Below the pieces are notes generated by a model. That model saw nothing but the letters and a program-made list of their open reading frames with translations. It had not been told where the DNA came from and did not search any database. The position numbers and the translations under genes are program-made. A stretch of 64,000 bases of DNA from Eriocheir sinensis (Eukaryota > Arthropoda > Malacostraca > Decapoda > Varunidae), in NCBI RefSeq assembly GCF_024679095.1, contig NC_066516.1:23518218-23582217 (forward strand), read 5' to 3'. This document shows positions 55,784 through 64,000 of the stretch, one piece after another. Every line of letters starts with the position of its first letter. Position 1 is the first letter of the stretch.

Positions 55784-57001
55784 CTGCATGGCTCTATCCC
55801 CCTTCCCTTCGTTGCATAAGGTTTTCTACGCGACCTCTTCTCTAAACTATACAATATCATCATGCAAAATTTACCTTAATGATATGAATATTTTCCCGAG
55901 TTTATTGTATTATTAATTTAACCACATCGACACCGCTGCTCAGTTAGTTTCACATAAGATTGGTATATAAAGATGCCGTTGCAAAGGGTCTCTCTCCTTA
56001 CCAGACCTTAAATCTTAACTTGAATCAATTAGAAGGGTGCATGTGTCCCTCCTGTAGCCTCCCCAAAGACCCCTATGCCGATAAAAGCGCTTCCTTACCA
56101 GCCCCGCCCAAGGTCCACAGGTGTACAGGGACAAACGGGGTGTGTGTGGGGGGGGGGGAGGCGGGGAACATTCGCGCCGCGGGGGAGGGTACGGACGGAA
56201 TCAGGGTCCTCCCTTAACCCTGGACGGAATGAGATCACCGCTAGCACACACACGCCACGCCGCGGAGGGAGGGAGTGAAGGCTGCAGCGAAGGCCGTTGC
56301 GACGCCCCCAATACAAGGATGGTTCGCGGCGCCTTCAGCAGTGCCTGGCTTAGCCTTTCCCAAGCTATAAAAAAAAGGGCCAAAAAAATCGATACCTACC
56401 TAACTTACTTACCTAGATAACTGATGAAAGAGGAGATACTATTTGTAATGATAATGTTGGTAATGATAATGATAAAATAATAATGATGATAATAATAATA
56501 ATAATGAGGAGCAGGAGGGAGAAAAGGAGGATAGGCGAAGGGATGAATGGTTGCAGGAATAGATAACAGCAGCTGTAAAGATTAAGGAAAGGAAAGGATT
56601 AAAAAAAGTGGGAGAAGATGAAAGGAACAATAAATTAAGTGAGAGATTTCATACATACTAATGCTTCTTATCGCCTTTTAAATATATGTTATTAATGAAG
56701 AGAATGTCGAGTGGCTTTATATCGGGGTGTGGCTGCCTGTGTAACGGAACCCTCTCGACAGGAGTCCATTTGATTTACGATTCCATTCCCGCACGAAAGG
56801 TCAGGTATTCTTTTTTTATCAACATGATACAGACCAACAACTTTTTTTTCTTCTCTCATGTGGACGCTAACAGCATGAATTATGGACATGAAACAAGTGT
56901 TAATAGCACAAAAACTGCTAGATCGTCGTCGCATGACCCTCCAACACCCCCCCAACAATTTATATTATGCAACCAGGGGTCTAAAATGGAAAATGCTTTA
57001 A
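55784..57001. other. No recognised feature
   Basis: Mixed unique sequence, a G run near 56149-56158, an imperfect AAT/AATG run at 56434-56510 and a G/A-rich patch to 56640. No gene supported. Confidence 0.5.
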
Positions 57002-57110
57002 AGATGGCGCCACTATAAACACTTGCCTGCGCCACAACGGGCTGGAGCCGACCATCAGGCCCTACTATGAAGGCCTACCGGCGCCACAGGCCAAGACGTA
57101 AAAAAACAAC
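57002..57110 (+). mobile_element. SINE family A, 3'-tail fragment
   Basis: ATGGCGCCACTATAAACACT and TGCCTGCGCCACAACGGGC match the complement of the tail in the copies at 1 and 18296. The downstream part (GGAGCCGACCATCAGGCC) parallels 18325-18350. The head is absent. Confidence 0.75.
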
Positions 57111-57556
57111 AACAGCTGACTTTGTTTATAATGCCATGTTGTAGGGTTCATCAGGGCCAACAAATGTTATTATACAATGTCATGTCTACAATGCATGGGT
57201 AAGCCAGGAAAACAACTTGAATAGAAAAACAACAACAAGAATATGGACAGTCTGTTGATCGGCGTCTGCGACCCCGATAAAAAGAACTTAATAAGATTAC
57301 AGAAATGAAAAGAGAGGGGATAACGGTATTCAATCAAACTTATTGCCTAAAAGATAATTATTAATAGATCTTATACGAGTGGAAATGATAAATCAACGTC
57401 TCCGGCGGCTGATTTAATTATGGTACTCTAAACTAATTGATGTACGCGTATCATTCATTTGGGAACGCCGGGTACCATGTCAAGGGTAGAGGGGATTCCC
57501 GGGCGCTGCTGCATAGCCTTGGCGGGAATGGGAGCTCGTAACACTGCCATCATTAA
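57111..57556. other. No recognised feature
   Basis: AT-rich unique sequence; nothing recognised. Confidence 0.5.
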
Positions 57557-57962
57557 TTAACCCGTCCACTGCGATTGACACGGATTTAACCTTCCCTGGT
57601 AGCCTGGTAACATACAGTCCCAGGCCTTTCTCTGCCTCTGTGGTGGATAGTGGAGTGTTTCCCATGTGGTATTGGTGTGCTGGATATCCCTTCACTGGTA
57701 GCCTGGTAACATACACTCCATGTGGTATTGGGGTGCTGGATATCCCCTCACTGGTAGCCTGGTAACATACACTCCCAGGTCTTTCTCTGCCTCTGTGGTG
57801 GATAGTGGAGTGTTTCCCATGTGGTATTGGGGTGCTGGATATCCCTTCCCATGGTGCAGGGCTTTACATTTTTCTTCATTGAATTGTAACAGCCATTTTT
57901 TTTGCTCCATTCCAGTAGCTTGGTGATGTCTGACTGTAGGAAATCCGTATTCAAGGAGTTAA
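57557..57962 (-). mobile_element. TTAA-flanked element with RT-derived fragment, copy 2
   Basis: TTAA at 57557-57560 and 57959-57962 bound a 398-bp element. One end is CCCGTCCACTGCGATTG, matching the complement of the right end of copy 1 at 21313. The opposite end on the minus strand, TTAACTCCTTGAATACGG, matches its left end. The interior encodes the same LINE-like stretch (LLEWSKK, FNEEKCKALH, STTEAEKDLG) with frameshifts. An internal tandem duplication repeats the GYPAPQYHMGNTPLSTTEAE and YVTRLP part two to three times, which makes this copy longer. Confidence 0.65.
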
Positions 57963-57999
57963 AGATTCTGATCCTCTAGCCTCACTGATTGCTACTGTC

Positions 58000-58208
58000 A
58001 CTCTCACAGAAGTTACACCGCACGACGCAACACCACATGAATTTGTAGCGGAGAGCTATACCAACAGAGCTTCACCGATACCACACCTCAGCACACCACA
58101 CGACACTCTATACACGAATTTGTAACAGAACGCTATACCAAATAACCTCACCGTTACCACACCACAACATATCACACCACACTACACAAATTTGTAACAG
58201 AACGCTAG
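58000..58208. repeat. ~75-bp tandem repeat, about 3 units
   Basis: AATTTGTA(G/A) words at 58040, 58117 and 58189 within units that also share AGAACGCTATACCA and ACCACACC blocks. Confidence 0.85.
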
Positions 58209-58240
58209 ATACCAACATAAGAACATAAGAACGTAAGGAG
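58209..58240 (-). mobile_element. LINE 3'-tail fragment
   Basis: On the minus strand this reads CAGACTCCTTACGTTC followed by TTATGTTCTTATGTT, an 8-bp terminal repeat like the 3' end of CR1/Jockey-type LINEs. It resembles the 3' flank of the LINE relic at 48855. Confidence 0.5.
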
Positions 58241-58432
58241 TCTGAAGAAGGAGGCAAAGAAAGGAGGAAAAAGTAGAGGAAGAAGGAAGCAGAGGGAGGA
58301 GGAGACTGAGAGAGGAGGAGGCAGAGGAAAGAGGAAGGAAAAGGGAAAAGATTGAGTAGGCACAGTGAGGAGGAACAGGGAGGAAGAGTAAACGGAGCGG
58401 AACAAGTGGATAGTTATGCTTTAGTGAACTTA

Positions 58433-58665
58433 TTTTCTTGTTTTCAGTCGCCCAGCACACGAGAAACCATCCTAAAGTCTTTCGCGTGAGCCAGGCAGGG
58501 CGGCGGCGAGGGTAAGGAGGAAGAACAAACGGATAAGTTAATATTAAAGAACATAGTGCAGTTAGCTTCTTGTTCTTAGTCGCCCAGCACACGAGAATCC
58601 TTCCTAAAGCCTCCCTCGTGAACCAGGCAGGGCGGCAGGTCATAGGGAGGAAGAGCGAACAGGGA
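58433..58665. repeat. 132-bp tandem duplication
   Basis: TCGCCCAGCACACGAGAA occurs at 58448 and 58580, followed in both by CCAGGCAGGGCGGC and GGAGGAAGA. The two units are moderately diverged. Confidence 0.85.
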
Positions 58666-58886
58666 AAGTCAAGTTACAAGGCTCTGGGAACCCCCGGGCA
58701 CGTCAGTCAGTCTGCATACCACCGTCACACTCCTGGTCACGCCCTCCCCGCACGCTGCCACTCACTCACCCCGCGCCCCCCTCACCTGCCACTCGCCCTC
58801 CACTCATCCATGCTATCTCCACCTCGTCTGTACGTCTCTGCTTTCTCCCACGCCATCGTTAGGCCTGCCACTCCCTATCTATTGCA

Positions 58887-59113
58887 GTATATTGGGTCAC
58901 ATTCTTAAACATTTCGGTGCCCAAGTTAACATATTTGAAAAGGCCTTTGTAGGGGTTTGGTCTATTTCCAGGGGTAGTTGTATGACCCTGGTGGTAGTTT
59001 GACCCTTCTCCTGTACTAAGAACTTTAAAAACTGTCATTAGAATCCGAGTGATCTCTTTTTTTTGGCCTTGGAAAGTTGTTAATGTGAGATGAGGAAGAG
59101 TGTGAAAATCCCG
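58887..59113. mobile_element. MITE family B, copy 5
   Basis: GGGTCACATTCTTAAACATT start, TTTCCAGGGGTAGTTG and CCTGGTGGTAGTTTGACCCT core, and GAGTGTGAAAATCCC end. Same orientation as the copies at 3597 and 46046. Confidence 0.78.
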
Positions 59114-59829
59114 CCGTTGTGTTTGAAGTATATTGACACCACCACCACCACCACCACCATGCCTCTCATCCTCCACCTCCACTCCATGCGATCTCCACCT
59201 TCTCTTCTCTACGTCTTGACAGTCTAGAATCTCCTATAACTACTTCCTCCATCTCTCCATGTTCAAACCTCCTCCCTCTGTTTCCTTCTTCTTTTTCCTC
59301 CTCCTTCCTTTACGGTAGAGGAAGGAGGAGGCTGAGAGGAGAGAGGAGAGAAAGAAAATAGACAGACATAAACAGACACAATCATGCTACACAATAATAG
59401 ACTGACTGACATCTGTCCAAATATGTCTCGCCAACTGTCTTTTTTTCACGTCATAATAGCAACCTTTCCTCTTCTAAGCATTCTCATTCAACCTCCCCCT
59501 CCCACAAAGCCCCCCCTTCTTACCCCTCCTCCTCCCACACAGCCCCAAACACACACTTTTCTCTTGCACATAGACAAAATAAAACCACCACCACCACCCA
59601 CCACAAACACCCACCACCACCAAGCACCACCACCACCATCACCCACCACAAGCTGATTCCGTACCCTGACTAGCTGCTCCCTGCCCGCCGTCGCCCGCCT
59701 ATCTCGACGCCATCACCCATCACCAACACTCACGGAACCACCAACACCCGCAGCATCCACGTCTCTCCGCCTCTCGCTCTTAAAGATGCTCGTTCTCACC
59801 CACTTGCCTCCACCCTGTCATCCCCAATA
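59114..59829. repeat. Several CAC/CCA runs, no gene
   Basis: ACC runs at 59139-59160 and 59583-59645, and C/T-rich patches. No coding support. Confidence 0.6.
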
Positions 59830-60680
59830 CGTAAGAACTTATGATTCCTTTTCTTCCTTCTTTCTTTACTTCCTTCATCTCCTCCTCCTCATTACTCTGT
59901 CTATTGAACTCTATTTTTTAATTTTTCTTCCTTCTTGTCTCTTTCCTTTATCCCATTTATGCTTCTACTTCCTCCTTCCACTGTGTCCTCCTTCGTCTGT
60001 TCTCTTCATCCTCTATCTTTTGTTTTTTTCTCTGCTTCTTTCTGTCTGTGATTCCTTCCTTATTCCTCTAAGTCCTAATTCCACTGGGTTTTTTTTCTTA
60101 CTTTTTCTCTTTCTCCTTACTCTGCCTTTTCCTCCTCCCTCAGCCGTCTCCTCCTTCCTCTCTCATTTCCTTTTTTTCTCTCTCTGCCTCACTCTGCTTG
60201 TGCTTCCTTCCTTATTTTTCTACTTCCTTCTTCCTCAGTCTCCTTCTTCCTCTTTTTCCTTTTTCTCTATACTCTTTCCTCCTCCTTCCACTGCCTCTTT
60301 CTCCTTCCTCTGAATTTCCTTGTTTTCTCTGCCTTCTCTTTTTTTGTGTTTTCCTTCTTTTTCCTCTGTTTCCTCCATTCTCTGTTTTCTTTTTTCCTCT
60401 GCCTTTTCCTCCTCCCTCTTCCTCCATCTTCCTCTGCTTTTTCCCTTTTCTGGTCAGTCTCTTCCTCCCTCTGTTTCCTTCTTCCTCCTCTGCTTTTTAC
60501 TTCCTCTGGTTCTTCCTTCCTCAAATTCCTCTTTCCTACTTCCCATACTTTTAACTTTTTACTCTACCTAACCTCCCCCCCCCTTTCCTTCCTCCAATTC
60601 GCCCTACCCTCTTTCCTCTTCCTCCTTCCTCTACCCCGTTTTCTGCCTCCAATAACCTGTCCCCTCTTAATTTTCAGTAC
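59830..60680. repeat. Polypyrimidine tract
   Basis: About 850 bp of C/T-rich + strand with CTTCCTCC and TTTTCTCT words. Long Ser/Leu/Phe frames are artefacts. Confidence 0.9.
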
Positions 60681-60784
60681 AAAGACCAATAAACTGTCGG
60701 GCAAGGAGCGCCTACCCAGTGTCGTATGACCTTTGCCTGCCTGTACCCTGTTCCTTATGTGTTAGGGTATGTACTAGACCGACA

Positions 60785-61006
60785 GGCAGACACAGATGGA
60801 GAGCTACACAGATATATAGATAGGCAGGTAGGTAGGTTGGGTGGGTTAGTAGGTAGGTAGATAGGTAGATAGGTAGATAGATAGGTATATAGATATGTAA
60901 ACAGGTAGGTTGTTAGGTAGGAATATAGATAAATAGATATAGTAGATAAGTAGACAGTAGGTAGGTAGGTGGGTAAGTAGGTAGATAGATAGATAGATAG
61001 ATAGTC

Positions 61007-61041
<35 letters not shown>

Positions 61042-61115
61042 TAGATAGATAGATAGATAGATGGATAGATAGACAGATAAATAGATAGATAGATAGATAG
61101 ATAGACAAGTTACTT
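60785..61115. repeat. Tetranucleotide repeat field (GATA, GACA, GGTA)
   Basis: Imperfect GGTA/GATA at 60820-60990, GACA at about 61009-61040 and GATA at 61040-61105. Confidence 0.95.
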
Positions 61116-61616
<501 letters not shown>

Positions 61617-61854
61617 GAGAGACAGAAAAGTTACGCGGAGAGAAGGAGAGAGAGGGGGGAAATAAAGAAAGAAGAGAGAGGGAGAGGGAGTGGTACAGAG
61701 GGGAGCGTGGGGGGGAATGGCACTGAGAGGAGGGGGGTGGCACTAAGGGGGGGGTGGAGGGGGGGGGAGGGGGGTAACATGTGTATCCGTAAATTGGTGG
61801 CAGTAAATATTATAAGGCATGGGAGAGGGTGCCAGCTGCTGAGGCCACCCAACT

Positions 61855-61856
<2 letters not shown>

Positions 61857-61932
<76 letters not shown>
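61857..61932. repeat. (TC)n microsatellite
   Basis: About 38 TC units, complementary to the GA run 245 bp upstream. G-rich sequence lies between them (61715-61775). Confidence 0.97.
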
Positions 61933-61934
<2 letters not shown>

Positions 61935-62146
61935 CCCTTCTTTCCCCTCCTCTTCGTCCTCCTTCAACCCTCACCTGTCACCAAGTCATCCCTCTCCTCC
62001 TCCTCCTCCTCCTCCTGCGTCACCACCACCCTCCCACTCACTCACCTGCTCCCTACAATCATCACCATCACCACCATCATTATCACCACGCGTCAACACC
62101 ACCACTCACGCACCACACACAACTCCGAGTATTACCTCCCTCGTCA

Positions 62147-62182
<36 letters not shown>

Positions 62183-62339
62183 TCGGTTCATCACACTTTC
62201 ATCACCATTACTCAGCCCAATCACCACCAGTACCTAATGCCAGGTGTCACTATCTCCCGCACCGCCTCACCACCACCACCACCACCACCACCACCACTTC
62301 ACTCATCACCCAAAGGTACTCCCTCATTACCCTCAAATG
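61933..62339. repeat. CTC, CAC and CA repeats
   Basis: CTC run near 61995-62016, CA run 62150-62180 and CAC run 62269-62297. No gene. Confidence 0.8.
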
Positions 62340-62596
62340 TGGTGTTTGCCAACTTAATTAAGGGAGAGAGGGAGGGAGAGGCAGACAGATGGAAGGAGGA
62401 AAGAAGAGAAGGAGGGAGGAAAGAAGTGCAGGAAGGAGTGAAGGAAAAAGGGAAGAGTGAAGAAAAATGGAGATAGACAAAAGGGAATGGAGGAAGACAG
62501 AGCGGAAGAAAGGAGGAAGGTAAGGAGAAGGAAAAAATGCTAAAAGGAATGAAGGAGGAAAGGAAAGAGGGAAGCGATGAACAGAATGATAATAAT

Positions 62597-62665
<69 letters not shown>

Positions 62666-62780
62666 TTAAGGGAGGGAGGAAGGAAAGAAAGGAATATAAG
62701 AAAGAAGGAAGAAAGTAACATAAGAATGGAGGAGGAGGAGGAGGAGGAGGAGGAGGAGGAGGGGGAGAGGAGGGATAGAG
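62340..62780. repeat. Purine-rich tract with (GA)n and (GGA)n
   Basis: A/G-rich + strand with a GA run about 62599-62663 and a GGA run about 62729-62762. Confidence 0.9.
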
Positions 62781-62819
62781 ACACCCGTGGACGAGATGGA
62801 TGGGATGGTTCGTCTCTCT

Positions 62820-63135
62820 CCTGGTACCGATGACAGACTCCTCCATCTCTCCTTCCCTCCATACCTCCTTACCTCCCTCCATCATCTTCTCTCCTCTTAT
62901 TCATCCCTCCATATCTCTATCTCTATCTCCTTAACTCCCTCTTCTTTTGTTCTCTCCAACCTCTTCAGCATTTTTTTTCGTCTCTGATTCTTTGCCTCCA
63001 TCTTCACTTTCCTCCATTCTTTCTCTCCATTCCTCCACCTCCTTGCCTTCCCTCGTGTCCTCCATCCATCCTTATCTCCACTTCTCTATCTTCTTATCTC
63101 CATTTTCTTTCCTCCTTCTCTTTATCCCTTTCCTT

Positions 63136-63185
<50 letters not shown>

Positions 63186-64000
63186 TAGCTCCTTACTTTC
63201 CTCTGTTTTCCCTTCCCTTCCCTCCTCTACCTCCCTTCCTCCATCCATCTTCCTCCCTCCTCCTCCTCCTCCTCTCCATCCACTTTTCTTCTTTATCTCC
63301 ATCTCTGTCTCATTTCTTCTCTCCCTCTACACTTCTATCTCCTCCTGTTTCCCTCCCTCCATCTTTTCACTCCATATCTACCTTCCTCCCTCTCCTCTCA
63401 TACCTATAATTCCTCCATCTCCCTCATTCTTCCCTCCACATCTTAGCTTTTCCTCCTCCATATTTCTCTACCTTTCCTCCACGTGTCCTTGTGTTTTCCC
63501 TCCATGCTTTCCTTTCCTCTTTTTTTTATTTCCTCTTCCCTCTCTTCGTTTACCTCCCCCCCTTCCTCTTCTTTCCTTTCCCTCCCTTTCCTTCCCGTCC
63601 TTCCTCTCCTCTCCTTTTCTTTCCTTTCCCTATCGCCCATTTTCTTCACCTCCATTTCTTTGCCTTTCCTCTCTATTCATTCTTTCTTTTCCTTTTCGGT
63701 CCTCTTTCCCTTCCCTCCCATCCATTTCCCTGCCCTTTCGTCTCCTTCCCTCCTCTTCATTTCCCTTCAGTTCCCTTTCCTTCTCTTCCCTTCCCTTCCC
63801 TTCCCTTCTTTATCCTCTCCTTCCCTCTTCTTCATTTCCCTTCAGTTCCCTTCCTTCTCTTCTCTTCCCTTCCCTTCCTTTTCCTTCTCTTCCCTTCTCT
63901 CAAGTTCTCTTTCCTTTCCTTTCCTTTCCTTTCCTTTCCTTTCCTTTTCTTCCCTTCCCTTTCCTTCCATTCCCTTCTCTTTCCTTCCCTTCCCTTCCCT
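62820..64000. repeat. Polypyrimidine tract to window end
   Basis: C/T-rich + strand with a TC run at about 63146-63182 and, from about 63770, short CCCTTCCCTT and TTTCCTTTCC repeats. It continues past the window edge. Confidence 0.92.

Noticed and set aside
55442..55819. In-frame nonapeptide repeats on both strands
   Set aside because: A 27-bp tandem unit without stops opens frames on both strands; no evidence of expression or domain.
56686..57018. A 110-codon frame
   Set aside because: Ends inside a SINE tail and has no recognisable domain.

Overview
The window looks like nuclear DNA of an arthropod, most likely a decapod crustacean. Coding density is very low and there are dozens of long dinucleotide and trinucleotide microsatellites, kilobase-scale polypyrimidine/polypurine tracts, many satellite and minisatellite arrays with 15-150 bp periods, tRNA-derived SINEs and MITEs. 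The gene structure (canonical GT-AG introns, a 23.9 kb intron, a Kozak-like ATG) is eukaryotic. The taxon is inferred from genome texture and gene content, not proven. No rRNA gene, intact tRNA gene, CRISPR array or prokaryotic operon is seen.

One gene is clearly recognised. On the + strand, exon 1 (28943-29603) and exon 2 (53479-53645) encode the N-terminal half of a paired-related homeobox protein of the Prrx type. Exon 1 carries a Prrx-like octapeptide (RFTVSHLLDLPDL) and a long Gln-rich segment. Exon 2 carries homeodomain positions 1-46. The split codon joins in phase across a 23,875 bp intron, and exon 2 stops at the classic homeodomain 46/47 intron. The exon with homeodomain helix 3 was not found and probably lies beyond the right edge. 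A second probable gene at 5338-5844 (+) is a 168-aa single-exon ORF with an N-terminal hydrophobic segment and a downstream AATAAA. I do not recognise its family.

Layout: 0-5 kb holds SINE and foldback/MITE insertions, including a Harbinger-like element with a TAA duplication. The small gene lies at 5.3-6.0 kb. From 6.3 to 27.3 kb lie strand-asymmetric purine/pyrimidine tracts, microsatellites and satellite arrays (133, 139, 15, 64, 145, 126, 28 and 80 bp periods). From 27.8 to 29.6 kb is a GC-richer region ending in Prrx exon 1. From 29.6 to 53.5 kb is Prrx intron 1, which contains SINEs, a decayed LINE, and satellite arrays (148, two 138-bp subtypes, 83, 69, 31, 150, 18-21 and 44 bp), some invaded by MITEs or SINEs. 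From 53.5 to 64 kb lie exon 2, a purine-only start of intron 2, more MITEs, a TTAA-flanked element, minisatellites and pyrimidine tracts.

Main second-look points: (1) the 3' splice-site module of Prrx exon 2 (branch-point-like CTAAC, pyrimidine tract, AG, ACGAG) is tandemly reiterated upstream of the used site, with one intact decoy acceptor leading to an early stop. (2) A TTAA-flanked element present in two copies carries a reverse-transcriptase-derived fragment between piggyBac-like ends, and one copy sits inside a satellite array. (3) An hAT-type MITE with a perfect 8-bp duplication and a second MITE family are inserted into satellite arrays, whose other monomers serve as built-in empty sites. 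(4) A long minisatellite appears to be the expanded tail of a tRNA-derived SINE.
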